The position numbers and the translations under genes are program-made. Below the pieces are notes generated by a model that saw only the letters and a list, made by a program, of their open reading frames with translations, had not been told where the DNA came from and made no database searches. Shown one piece after another: positions 20,401 through 27,289 of a stretch of DNA of 64,000 nt (position 1 is the first letter of the stretch; the number at the start of each line of letters is the position of its first letter). This DNA comes from Flavobacterium sp. (GTDB lineage: Bacteria; Bacteroidota; Bacteroidia; Flavobacteriales; Flavobacteriaceae). The DNA lies in the NCBI RefSeq assembly GCF_027531705.1, contig NZ_JAPZSP010000018.1:62001-126000 (forward strand), read 5' to 3'.

Positions 20401-20817
20401 GGTTAACGACAAATTTGCAATTGTAGCATTATTTAAATTATCAACACAAACTGTTTGTCCACTTGGACCTGTTGGTGGATTATAAATCGTTACTGTAACT
20501 GCTTGTCTAGTTCCACAATTACCCGTTGCATTATCAGCATAAAATGTTGCACTAGAAAGTATTGAAGTTGATGGATTTATAAAAGCCGTAGCGGGTGCAG
20601 TTGCAGTAGCATACCATTTTATTCCACCGCCATTATCAACATAAGCTAAACTAGCAATAGTTGGATTTTGGGAATTACAAAAAGTTTGATTAGTATTTAA
20701 AATTGTAGGACATTGAGCTGTAGAAACAAAAGTTCCCGCAAAAAAAAGCAGAAATAAAAGAATCGAATTTATTTTTTTTGCAAGAATATTAATTCTCATA
20801 AGCATTCTCATTATCAA
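14401..20817 (-). CDS. Giant repetitive surface protein with T9SS type B (gliding motility-associated) C-terminal domain
   Basis: This 2138-residue secreted protein starts with several possible Met codons, then a hydrophobic signal segment ending near VSTAQ. About 35-270 holds three Ig-like units with a W-Y-x-x pattern. Residues 270-360 hold one SGTW unit. Nine units of about 80 residues follow (about 360-1130), each carrying GTPNATV.Y..NG and a closing C...L.....I.V. Six W-x-x-x-x-G-x-F-N-P units (about 1180-1620) are followed by three longer units (about 1640-1960). Another WY-type unit precedes the tail. The tail (about 2040-2138) is the type B sorting domain (LIPDGFSPNSDTINDSF, YNRYGNVLYSG, GVYFYVLEL, QGRIYLSR). 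It is probably an adhesin. A good promoter lies 56-85 nt upstream, and the three following genes form its operon. Confidence 0.92.
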   Translation of the reverse strand: MIMRMLMRINILAKKINSILLFLLFFAGTFVSTAQCPTILNTNQTFCNSQNPTIASLAYVDNGGGIKWYATATAPATAFINPSTSILSSATFYADNATGNCGTRQAVTVTIYNPPTGPSGQTVCVDNLNNATIANLSLTGNNVQWYTTATGGTPLTASTILIDNTPYYASQTNPITGCETTRTLVAVRVKLKPLEPTGDAFQQFCNDPINPPTVADLVASSNLWYSVPTNGIQLSPTTQLVDGQTYYCEAYEIPCSSETRLAVTVSLTEPNNAGLDGEIYICENQITSTAPFNLFDELNGSPENSGTWTGPVITTNGFLGTLNVAGLTSASSPYVFTYTVGNGACPFNDATVNVIIEPTPSATISLSSTIICRGNLITVSFQGTPNATITYLENGIIKTIVLDSNGLASFPHIYTTTTVFNLISIASSGVLSCVSSLNQTITLTVLPLPEVTISQNTRVCYGGSVTTTISGTPNTFVNYTVNGQNQSVVIGPTGQVTFTNIYTVTTIINLVNAATLGTPSCSKDLTGSIVIEVVPDLVASVSSNTPICNGNTGVITFVGTPNATVIYTLNGGSNQTIVLNALGAATLNQLFSSTTVITLVSVSITVGTTFCQKNLSDTITLEVVQLPTAVILPIITNPICSGDTATINFSGTPNATVFFTINGTNLSVVLDSNGLANYSTNLVINSTVSLVNAITGGVTLCSQTLSQTEQITVIPTPFASISISTNNPICSGGNATVVFTGTPNATVTYHIDNNPNQTLTIEPDGTTAISGNYTQTTVFNLVSVSSGSISCINNVTGSVTINVIQIPVASVSASVGSVPVCAGQDVILTFTGTPNAIVTYQVNSGNNQIIQIAATGTLEIHANYSVTTTISMISVVVPGNTPCSQFLSQTISINVIPLPQVVVSLLNTDPICVGGNKTIVFTGTPGATVVYHVGTNPNQTLVIEPDGTTEIVVSLTQTTIVTLVSITSATIPICEKLLTTSITINVIDLPTATISISSNLVCFGATAVVTFTGTPNATVNYLMNGNSQFIVLNNLGTNSISSTYTTTTIYTLVSVVTSGITLCSSLLSGNYTITVKQLPFATITGTATVCYGETALVTINGTPNATVVYSSNGTNHTIVLNNQGVFTFSDSYTTTTTISLISVTSNDVPSCTKLLNNAIVTIIVLQPAIAGTSTSIQVCSDDGIQNLFLLLGATAQTGGIWTNPNGSVGTGFFNSLIDSSGIYTYTVPGISPCPNSVATVTVLKIDKPNAGTGGSHILCTNTDPIDLFTLLGGNPQVGGTWSPALASNTGVFNPAIDITGNYTYTVSGVGPCQDASAVLIINVVDGPNAGISNVAPFCSNSNPLSLFTFLGGNPDVGGAWTPSLPGGIFNPATNTPGLYTYSFSGTGTCSNDSATVLVTVNPVPSAGEDGTAFFCTNYAPADLFSYLQGTPQTGGSWTPTLASNSGVFNPMVDLPGVYTYTIGGGLCAEDTATVTVSVVQSPNAGGLNAPLLVKACTTSTNVDLFTGLNGNQGVGVWTDSNNVIVSNIINPSLLTVGNHQFTYTVSGGVSPCSTDSAVVTLKIDPIPYAGTFNPIAPICNSGGTIDLFTLLSGNQLGGTWKDASGQTVNSSIDYSAFAAGTYNFTYTISNECGVDNEAVHFILLSNPVLAIPDITVVSPYCLGENLAVNLINMIDGNYTITYVLSGSNSSPNQIATINVVAGSSSFVIDSALIPNVGNTTITFLNVVNTITNCTSSLSNIFKEITISPIPDIVDANISIATVCFGNDVVVVIAGATSLSDGDYLFNYTIPTAIPSIGVSAVTSIVAGAGSFVIPAASLPNFGTYVLNVTGVLNSITGCSNLSESVTSNFVALEAPNITDANVTVANDPICINSSNIVSITNALSLNGSYTLTYELTGANSIITTIPINFTSGSGSFEIPKSVLSVAGSITVTILSLVNQITLCGLNGASFPIVTFNVYGLATPNIENKGNQFCRKDLPTIEDLSTNIAENQPVLWYDAAILGNVYAPTDLLQDGATYYATFSIAGCESTPRLQVTVDLSFCNELLIPDGFSPNSDTINDSFVIENLREQFPNYKLEIYNRYGNVLYSGDITTPDWDGTTSANGLTIGKESVPVGVYFYVLELNSELKKPIQGRIYLSR

Positions 20818-20872
20818 ATTACCAACTCGTATCCTTTTTTAGTTAAAACTAAAGACAACTAAAAAAGCACTT

Positions 20873-20902
20873 CAAAAGTACGAATAATATTATACATTAC
20901 AA
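20873..20902 (-). promoter_or_regulatory. Promoter of the type B adhesin operon (TTG-N19-TACTTTTG)
   Basis: On the minus strand, TTG (20902-20900) is followed after 19 nt by TACTTTTG (20880-20873), an exact match to the Bacteroidota TTG-N17-23-TAnnTTTG consensus. Transcription would begin near 20866, leaving a leader of about 50 nt before the ATG at 20817. Confidence 0.55.
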
Positions 20903-21030
20903 GCAGGAAAAAGCTCCAATTATTTTAGTATAATATTACATAATTTAAATACGGGGTTTTCAACAAAAAAGATATGTTATAAACAATTTCATTAACAAGT
21001 CTACAAACACATTTAATCAAAAAATGAAGC

Positions 21031-21456
21031 CTACTTTTGATTCTTGTCTATAAAGTTTTCAATATTATAAACCACTATTACATTTTTTTGATTTATATAT
21101 AATTGCTTTCTATTACTTTGTTTTTTTCTAGTTATTATCGAAATTGTAAAAGGAATTTTATCCGAATCTTCACATTCAAAACTATAAATCAAGTCATTGT
21201 CGTTTTCTTCTTTTTCACCATAACTAAGTATGTTATACAACTGAATTTCTTGTGAATAAACAATAATTCTATTTTTATCAGTATCTAAAGAAATCATAAT
21301 TGATGCTTTTTCTAAGTCAGACCATTTACCCCAACTCCCTTTTTCATTTTTCTCTAAAACGCTAAAACCTGTTGTTATAAACTTATACGTTTGAGCTTTT
21401 CCAAGTTGAATTATAAATAGAAAAAAAACGGTAAATACTATTTGCTTAAACTTCAT
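21031..21456 (-). CDS. Small secreted protein of unknown function
   Basis: I do not recognise this 141-residue protein. It has a signal peptide (MKFKQIVFTVFFLFIIQLGKAQ) and a compact, mixed-charge mature part of about 119 residues. The mature part has several predicted beta strands (ASIMISLDTDKNRIIVYS, PFTISIITRKK, NVIVVYNIENF) and a single Cys. It lies 10 nt downstream of the nitronate monooxygenase-like gene and may be the last gene of the mnmA transcript. The 213 nt upstream of the next gene belong to the adhesin promoter region. Confidence 0.7.
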   Translation of the reverse strand: MKFKQIVFTVFFLFIIQLGKAQTYKFITTGFSVLEKNEKGSWGKWSDLEKASIMISLDTDKNRIIVYSQEIQLYNILSYGEKEENDNDLIYSFECEDSDKIPFTISIITRKKQSNRKQLYINQKNVIVVYNIENFIDKNQK

Positions 21457-21466
21457 TTTTATATGT

Positions 21467-22405
21467 TTAAATTTTAGGAAAATTATTTTTTGCCCAATTA
21501 AATTCTGCTATCATTTGGTCGATTATTTCTTTTACTGGTTTGATTTCATTTATCAATCCTGCTATTTGTCCAATTTCTAGTTCGCCTTCTATCAAATCAC
21601 CTTCAAACATTCCTTTTTTAGCTCTTGCTCTTCCAAGCAATGTTTTTAATTCTTCTGTTGTTGGGCATTTTGCATAAAGCTCTTGTAAGTCATTGAAGAA
21701 TTTATTTTTGATTAATCGAACTGGTGCTAATTCTTTCAAAGTTACCAATGTATCGCCTTCTTGAACTACAACTATTGTTTTTTTAAAATTATCATGCGCT
21801 GATGATTCAACCGAAGCAGCAAATCGACTTCCTACTTGGACACCATCTGCTCCTAAAACCATAGCTGCTAACATTCCTTTACCAGTTGCAATTCCGCCAG
21901 CTGCAATCAATGGAATTGAAATTTTTTCTTTAACCATCGGAATTAAAGTCAGCGTTGTTGTTTCTTCTCTTCCATTATGTCCGCCAGCTTCAAATCCTTC
22001 TGCTACGACAGCATCTACACCTGCTTCTTGCGCTTTTAAAGCAAATTTCGAACTACTTACAACATGTACAACTATTATGCCTTTTTCTTTAAGGTGCGTT
22101 GTCCAAGTTTTTGGATTTCCTGCTGAAGTGAAAATAATTTTAACACCTTCATCTATACAAATTTGAATAATTTCCTCAACATTAGGATACAACATTGGGA
22201 TATTTACTCCAAAAGGTTTGTCGGTTGCTTTTTTACATTTTTGAATATGTTCACGCAAAACATCAGGATACATTGACCCTGCTCCTATTAAACCCAAACC
22301 GCCAGCATTACTGACAGCACTTGCTAATTTGTAACCACTATTCCAAATCATTCCACCTTGAATAATTGGATATTGTATATTAAAAAGTTGCGTGATTTTA
22401 TTCAT
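21467..22405 (-). CDS. NAD(P)H-dependent flavin oxidoreductase, nitronate monooxygenase / FabK-like
   Basis: The 312-residue protein is an FMN TIM barrel. Features visible are YPIIQGGMIW near the N terminus, SNAGGLGLIGAGS, KPFGVNIPM, the GGHNG segment carrying the catalytic His in the nitronate monooxygenase family, IAAGGIATGKGMLAA and GADGVQVGSRFAAS for FMN phosphate binding. The sequence does not separate nitronate oxidation from an enoyl-ACP reductase (FabK) activity, so the family name is safer than a substrate. It is 2 nt downstream of the subtilisin gene and is very likely co-transcribed with it and mnmA. Confidence 0.88.
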   Translation of the reverse strand: MNKITQLFNIQYPIIQGGMIWNSGYKLASAVSNAGGLGLIGAGSMYPDVLREHIQKCKKATDKPFGVNIPMLYPNVEEIIQICIDEGVKIIFTSAGNPKTWTTHLKEKGIIVVHVVSSSKFALKAQEAGVDAVVAEGFEAGGHNGREETTTLTLIPMVKEKISIPLIAAGGIATGKGMLAAMVLGADGVQVGSRFAASVESSAHDNFKKTIVVVQEGDTLVTLKELAPVRLIKNKFFNDLQELYAKCPTTEELKTLLGRARAKKGMFEGDLIEGELEIGQIAGLINEIKPVKEIIDQMIAEFNWAKNNFPKI

Positions 22406-22407
22406 AC

Positions 22408-24027
22408 CTAATTCTTACTTATTTTTCCTGTTTTAGAAAAATTATTGGCTTCAATTTTGTAAACATAAACACCTGATTCAAAGCCTTCTAATGAAATTTT
22501 TGAGTTGCTATTTGAAAGTTTATTTTCTAAAACATTTTGTCCTAAAGAATTATAAACAGAAATCGAAACATTTTCGATAGAATTAGGTAATTGAACTGAA
22601 AAATAATTAGTTACAGGATTTGGATAAATATTAAAATCTTTTGATTCATTTGAAACAAAACCCAAAGTCCCATTTATAAGCGCTTGATTAAAATTAGGAA
22701 TTCCATATCCTTTTTCATAGTCAGGATTAGTGTATTGACTTGAAGATTCTTTTATCAATTGAATTAATTCTGCATTTGTTTTGGCAGGTAAAGCTTGCCA
22801 TAAACTCGCTACCATTCCAGCAGTAATTGGGCTAGAAAAAGAAGTTCCATTTGCAGTTGCAATAGTTCCATTTGTATTAGACAAAACACTTGCAACACCT
22901 TGAGCAGCAACATCTGGTTTTATATAACTACTGGTCTCAAAACCACGTGAACTAAAACTAGCAATATTTCCAGAAGCATTAACGGCACCAACTGTAAGTG
23001 CATTAATAGCATCAGCAGGAGAAGAAACATAAAACCAAGCACTGTTTCCAGAATTTCCTGCAGAATTTACACTTATAATTCCTCTTGAAAAGGCCGCATT
23101 TACGCCACGAGTACTAAAATTTGTAACTCCATTCATATCAGCATATGTATGATTGTATGCCGGATTATCAAACTCAGTATATCCTAATGAAGTGTTGAGA
23201 ATATCTACCCCTAATCTATCAGCTTCTTCGGCAGCTTCAACCCATAATGATTCTTCAAGTGGCTCTTCATTAGCACCATCTTCGGTTATAAACAAATAAT
23301 AGGCTGCATCTGGAGCAGTTCCTACCAATTGCCCATCAACATAACCGCCCATTGTTGATAAAACCAGTGTTCCGTGTGAAATTCCAGTATAAAAATTTGG
23401 ATCACGGTTTACATAGTCATAACCTCCAAGAATTTTATTATTATCTCTCAATCTAGCAAAAGGAGCAGCTGTGTCAACACCAGGAAAACCGCCATCCATA
23501 ACAGCAATTATTTTTCCTTGACCGGTAAAATTTTGTTGATGCAATAAATGTCCATTCAACATTTGAATTTGATTAGCCGAATTTCCATAGTTAAAATTGA
23601 CTAATGTCTCCATAGTTTTATTTATCTTTCTTTTTTCAACTTGAGTTGAATTAGCTCCAGGTCTATTCAAATTTGTATTAGCATAATCAATAGAACTTAC
23701 AAATGTCAAACTTGAAAGAGCCTGAATATTTTGCAATGTATTGCCTCTTATGTGTACACAATTCATCCATTTTGACTTAGCTAAAACAGTAATTCCAGTT
23801 GCAGCTTCCACTTGATTAATATAGGGTTGATGTACAGGCACGTCCATAATATCTAATGCAATTCCTTGAGCAGTTCTTCTATCTAAAGAACGCTGTGTTA
23901 GCATTGTTAGCGGATTATCTAAAAAAGTTTGTGCATTTGGTTTTCCATTAAAATAAACCCAAGCATCTTCTTGAGCAATTGCTGTAAAACTTATTATTAA
24001 TAGACTAAAAAGTATATATTTTTTCAT
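22408..24027 (-). CDS. Secreted subtilisin-like (S8) serine protease with T9SS type A sorting domain
   Basis: The 539-residue protein has a signal peptide (ending IAQ), a propeptide-like region and an S8 domain. The catalytic triad is in place: Asp in AVMDGGFPGVD, His in GISHGTLVLS and Ser in NGTSFSSPITAGM; the oxyanion Asn lies in VNSAGNSGNS. The C terminus is a type A T9SS tail (IYPNPVTNYFSVQLP ... GVYVYKIEANN). The product should be a surface or released endopeptidase used in nutrient acquisition or processing. It lies 24 nt downstream of mnmA and 2 nt upstream of the flavin oxidoreductase gene. Confidence 0.95.
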   Translation of the reverse strand: MKKYILFSLLIISFTAIAQEDAWVYFNGKPNAQTFLDNPLTMLTQRSLDRRTAQGIALDIMDVPVHQPYINQVEAATGITVLAKSKWMNCVHIRGNTLQNIQALSSLTFVSSIDYANTNLNRPGANSTQVEKRKINKTMETLVNFNYGNSANQIQMLNGHLLHQQNFTGQGKIIAVMDGGFPGVDTAAPFARLRDNNKILGGYDYVNRDPNFYTGISHGTLVLSTMGGYVDGQLVGTAPDAAYYLFITEDGANEEPLEESLWVEAAEEADRLGVDILNTSLGYTEFDNPAYNHTYADMNGVTNFSTRGVNAAFSRGIISVNSAGNSGNSAWFYVSSPADAINALTVGAVNASGNIASFSSRGFETSSYIKPDVAAQGVASVLSNTNGTIATANGTSFSSPITAGMVASLWQALPAKTNAELIQLIKESSSQYTNPDYEKGYGIPNFNQALINGTLGFVSNESKDFNIYPNPVTNYFSVQLPNSIENVSISVYNSLGQNVLENKLSNSNSKISLEGFESGVYVYKIEANNFSKTGKISKN

Positions 24028-24051
24028 ATTTTCTGTTTTTGGTTTGTAAAT

Positions 24052-25239
24052 TTATGAAATTACTCCCGAACCAACTAATTCATCTTCAATATTCCATGCA
24101 ACAAATTGTCCTTCAGTAATGGCTGATTGCGGTTCATCAAATGAAACATAAAGTCCTGATTCAAATTGGTATAAAGTCGCTTTTTGCAATTCTTGACGAT
24201 AGCGAATTCGAGCCATAACTTCCATTTTTTCTCCATTTTTCAATGCTAAATCTTCACGAATCCAATGAATTTCTGATGGTTGTACTCGCAATACTTTTCT
24301 AAATAACCCAGGATGATTATGACCTTGACCCGTATAAATTGTATTCGTTTGAACATCGGTAGCGATAATAAATAACGCTTCTTTTGTTCCACCAACATTC
24401 AAACCTTTTCGTTGACCGATTGTGAAATAATGAGCACCTTGATGTTTGCCCACAACTTTTCCCATTTGCGGATTGTATTTTATTGGCGTTGACTCAAAAA
24501 CTATTTGCTCTTCTAACGAATTGAAAGTTGGTTTTTCTAGCGAATACATTGCAACATTAGTGTCAATTTCAATTATAATTCCTTCTTTTGGTTGTAATTG
24601 TTGTTGCAAAAATTCGGGCAAACGCACTTTTCCAATAAAACATAATCCCTGAGAATCTTTCTTTTCGGCTGTGACCAAATCAAGTTTAGCCGCAATTTCA
24701 CGAACTTCAGGTTTAGTTAGCTCACCAATTGGAAATAGTGATTTACTTAATTGTTCTTGCGATAATTGACAAAGAAAATACGATTGATCTTTGTTTCCAT
24801 CTTTTCCGGCTAGTAACTGAAATATTTGTTTTCCGTCTTTTTCAATGATTCCTTTTCGGCAATAGTGTCCTGTTGCTACATAATCTGCACCAAGACTTAA
24901 AGCTATTTTCATAAAAACATCAAATTTGATTTCGCGGTTGCACAATACATCAGGATTTGGAGTTCTTCCTTTTTCATATTCGGAGAACATATAATCTACA
25001 ATTTTTTCTTTGTATTGCTCGCTTAAATCAACTGTTTGAAATGGAATTCCGAGTTTTTCGGCCACTAAAAGTGCGTCATTACTATCTTCAAGCCACGGGC
25101 ATTCGTTAGAAATTGTCACAGAATCATCATGCCAATTCTTCATAAAAAGCCCAATTACTTCATAACCTTGCTCTTTTAAAAGATAAGCAGCCACACTCGA
25201 ATCTACTCCGCCCGAAAGTCCAACGATAACTCGTTTCAT
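24052..25239 (-). CDS. mnmA: tRNA 2-thiouridine(34) synthase MnmA
   Basis: MnmA thiolates U34 of the Lys, Glu and Gln tRNAs, taking sulfur from a relay. The 395 residues contain the PP-loop [12 protein letters not shown] that adenylates U34. The first catalytic Cys is in [13 protein letters not shown] and the second in [10 protein letters not shown]. The tRNA-binding barrel follows, with [15 protein letters not shown]. The length is about 25 residues above the E. coli enzyme, owing to a small insertion near residues 215-245. A CAAAGGTA (minus-strand TACCTTTG) at 25259-25266 is a candidate -7 element 20-27 nt upstream, without a convincing -33 box. It heads a probable operon running to 21031. 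Confidence 0.97.
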   Translation of the reverse strand: MKRVIVGLSGGVDSSVAAYLLKEQGYEVIGLFMKNWHDDSVTISNECPWLEDSNDALLVAEKLGIPFQTVDLSEQYKEKIVDYMFSEYEKGRTPNPDVLCNREIKFDVFMKIALSLGADYVATGHYCRKGIIEKDGKQIFQLLAGKDGNKDQSYFLCQLSQEQLSKSLFPIGELTKPEVREIAAKLDLVTAEKKDSQGLCFIGKVRLPEFLQQQLQPKEGIIIEIDTNVAMYSLEKPTFNSLEEQIVFESTPIKYNPQMGKVVGKHQGAHYFTIGQRKGLNVGGTKEALFIIATDVQTNTIYTGQGHNHPGLFRKVLRVQPSEIHWIREDLALKNGEKMEVMARIRYRQELQKATLYQFESGLYVSFDEPQSAITEGQFVAWNIEDELVGSGVIS

Positions 25240-25291
25240 AATTCTAATTTTATGTAAGCAAAGGTAAAAAACTTGATATTAATTAAATAAA

Positions 25292-25316
25292 AAAAGACTG
25301 CTATTAACAGTCTTTT
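25292..25316 (-). terminator. Intrinsic terminator of the choice-of-anchor J gene
   Basis: A perfect 9-bp stem (AAAAGACTG with CAGTCTTTT) and a 7-nt loop; read on the minus strand it is followed by a T-rich tract. It lies 22-46 nt past the stop codon of the gene ending at 25338 and isolates mnmA from it. Confidence 0.85.
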
Positions 25317-25337
25317 ATATATTTGGATGATTATATT

Positions 25338-26192
25338 CTAATTTTTGATAATTTTTTTGGTCAAAGTTTCATTTTCAGAAACTAACTTTAAGAAATAAAT
25401 TCCATTTGATAAATCAGAAACATCTATTATAAAGTTTGAATCAACATTTAAAGAACTTTCTTTTATAATTCTTCCATTATTGTCAATTAGAGTATAATTT
25501 GACAATTTTACATTGTTTTTATTTGAGATTGAAAGAATATCTTTTACTGGATTTGGAGAAACTGATATGTTATTTGTTGTAAATGAACTTGTGCTTAATG
25601 CTGTCCCTACAACTTCAATATTATCAATACTTAACAAATTCCCGTTAGTATAATTATTTACCCAAGCCAAATAGATCATTTCTCCACCATAATTTGACAA
25701 ATCTATCACAGTTGGAGTAGTTTGAGAAATTAAAACATTAGGATTTGAAGTTGAAGTATAAAGATTAGTAAAACTAGTTTTTTCGTAATCAGTAGTTGAT
25801 ATTTTCAAATCGAAATTATCTGCATAAGGTGGAACATCATGTGCTCTGGCATTGAAAGAAAGCGAGACTGGAGCACCCAAATACCCTGTTAAGTCAATAA
25901 TTGGAGTAATCATCCAACGGTCTGCTGGCGTTGGTGTAGTTCCTGTAAACCAAGAAGTTGAAGAAGCTACATAATTTGGTGATTCGGCAGCCCATTCTAT
26001 AATTCCCCATGCTTCATTAAGAAAAGTCGCTTGATAACTTCCAAATGGCGTATTGGTATCATTATATTGCCACCAACCCATAGCACTAAGATTAGTCAAT
26101 TCCTGAAAATCTTCAGAAAAAATAGTGGTTTGCGCAATGTTCTTTTGGCAAATTCCAAAAAACAAAACAATTAATAGTACTGCTTTCTTCAT
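25338..26192 (-). CDS. Secreted choice-of-anchor J domain protein with T9SS type A sorting domain
   Basis: The 284-residue product has a signal peptide (MKKAVLLIVLFFGICQKNIAQ). A cleaved-adhesin/choice-of-anchor J jelly roll follows (TTIFSEDFQ, WGIIEWAAESPNYVASSTSW, ADRWMITPIIDLTG, NFDLKISTTD, LSIDNIEVVG). The type A tail is SVSPNPVKDILSIS ... GIYFLKLVSE ... TKKIIKN. Such proteins are surface-exposed or released; the ligand is unknown. The gene is monocistronic: it has its own promoter (26213-26244) and a strong terminator (25292-25316). Confidence 0.9.
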   Translation of the reverse strand: MKKAVLLIVLFFGICQKNIAQTTIFSEDFQELTNLSAMGWWQYNDTNTPFGSYQATFLNEAWGIIEWAAESPNYVASSTSWFTGTTPTPADRWMITPIIDLTGYLGAPVSLSFNARAHDVPPYADNFDLKISTTDYEKTSFTNLYTSTSNPNVLISQTTPTVIDLSNYGGEMIYLAWVNNYTNGNLLSIDNIEVVGTALSTSSFTTNNISVSPNPVKDILSISNKNNVKLSNYTLIDNNGRIIKESSLNVDSNFIIDVSDLSNGIYFLKLVSENETLTKKIIKN

Positions 26193-26212
26193 AAATAATA
26201 GTTTTTTTTTTT

Positions 26213-26244
26213 CAAAAATAGGGAAAAATGATTCTAAAAAACAA
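26213..26244 (-). promoter_or_regulatory. Promoter of the choice-of-anchor J gene (TTG-N21-TATTTTTG)
   Basis: On the minus strand, TTG at 26244-26242 is followed after 21 nt by TATTTTTG at 26220-26213, matching the Bacteroidota consensus. The predicted start is near 26206, a short leader before ATG 26192. The -33 end just touches the 3' end of the neighbouring repeat-protein gene. Confidence 0.45.
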
Positions 26245-26946
26245 CTATTTTTTCTCTTTTTTAACTTTTTTTGGATAGCTCATGTTTTCTTCGCTCACTA
26301 ACTTTCCTTGCTCATAGAATTGCCACATTCCAACTTTTTTTCCGTTTTTGAATTTCCCTTTAGCAACAACATTTCCTTCAGGATCTCTAAAAATGGCATC
26401 ACCGTGGAATTCCCCTTTTACATAATTAGATTCTTCCAATAAAATCCCGTTTTCGGTATAATGCTTGTAGGTTCCTTCTTTTAATCCATTTACATAATTT
26501 ACTTCTTCTGCAACTTTATTATTTTTGAAATAAACAGTTCTTTTTCCGTTTAACTTGCCATTTTTATAGAATTCTCTTGCCATGATTGAAGGCAAATCTT
26601 CATGATAATAAAGCCATTCGCCTTCATAGACTTTGTTTACGACTTTACCTTCGCTAACTTTATTATTTTTTTGATTATAAAAAATGGTGTAACAAGAATT
26701 ATCTTTTTTATTAAATTCTCTAGTTGCTATTACGGTTCCCGCTTTGGTATCATCAAAAAACTTGAAAGTTCCGATTTCTTTTCCGTGCTCAAAAGTTCCT
26801 TCGTAACGAGGTCTTTTTGATTCTTCGTAAAAACCTTTCCAAACACCGTTTTTTAAGCCTTTTTCGTCTAGTTTGTTAAAATCATTTTGAGAAAAACTAA
26901 CATTTGTAGTTACTAAAAACAATAAAATAATTTTTAAGAATTTCAT
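26245..26946 (-). CDS. Exported MORN-type repeat protein (YwqK-like)
   Basis: I place the start at ATG 26946 because it begins a normal signal peptide (MKFLKIILLFLVTTNVSFSQ). An upstream in-frame ATG at 27012 would add 22 non-signal residues. The 233-residue protein carries MORN-like repeats of about 20-24 residues with G-x-W/F-x-x-Y and YxNGKxxG patterns. Examples are YEGTFEHGKEIGTFKFF, FYKNGKLNGKRTVYF, YVNGLKEGTYKHYTENG and KFKNGKKVGMWQFYEQGK. Databases often label this family as YwqK antitoxins, but nothing here suggests toxin control, and no toxin gene is adjacent. The basic C terminus (KKVKKEKK) is notable. The cellular role is unknown. Confidence 0.82.
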   Translation of the reverse strand: MKFLKIILLFLVTTNVSFSQNDFNKLDEKGLKNGVWKGFYEESKRPRYEGTFEHGKEIGTFKFFDDTKAGTVIATREFNKKDNSCYTIFYNQKNNKVSEGKVVNKVYEGEWLYYHEDLPSIMAREFYKNGKLNGKRTVYFKNNKVAEEVNYVNGLKEGTYKHYTENGILLEESNYVKGEFHGDAIFRDPEGNVVAKGKFKNGKKVGMWQFYEQGKLVSEENMSYPKKVKKEKK

Positions 26947-27289
26947 ATTAAAACTCATTTGGCTATAATTAATAAAACACAATTTTGTAAATTTTAGTAT
27001 GCAATAATACAACTTTCTTAGTCAAAAAGTATGCCTGTTTTGCTAGTTATAATGATTCTTGACAGAATGTATTTAAATAAAATTTATAATCTGTTTAGCA
27101 TTAAAACCGATTCTGGATTCAAAAAAATCATTAAAACAAAATAAAACACTAAAAAACAGATAGTTAAAAAATAAAACATAAGTTAAATTTTTAGTTAAAA
27201 TTCATTTTGTTTAGTTTTTATTAACAAAGATTAAACAAAATGAAATTAATTTAGCAAAAAGTATTACTAACAATAAATAAACAAAAACA
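26947..27289. other. AT-rich intergenic region between divergent genes
   Basis: This 343-nt stretch separates the MORN-repeat gene (-) from the fasciclin gene (+) and must hold both promoters. No exact TAnnTTTG box with a correctly spaced TTG was found on either strand; the nearest on the plus strand is TAATTTAG at 27246-27253. I see no RNA gene, hairpin with a T tract or coding potential beyond short random frames. Confidence 0.6.

Noticed and set aside
14401..20817. Regular spaced repeats that might suggest a CRISPR array
   Set aside because: The repeats are degenerate, about 240 nt apart and follow the reading frame; they are protein modules.
20899..20917. AAGCAGGAAAAAGCTCC resembling the 3' part of the structured repeats
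   Set aside because: Only a short fragment matches and none of the paired partners is present, so a decayed copy cannot be told from chance.
26245..26946. Toxin-antitoxin label usually attached to YwqK-like proteins
   Set aside because: The protein is exported and MORN-like, and has no partner gene; nothing supports a toxin-antitoxin role.
27059..27090. TTGACA and TATAAT upstream of the fasciclin gene, resembling an E. coli promoter
   Set aside because: Spacing is 20 nt and the main sigma factor of Bacteroidota uses a different consensus; such AT-rich matches occur by chance.
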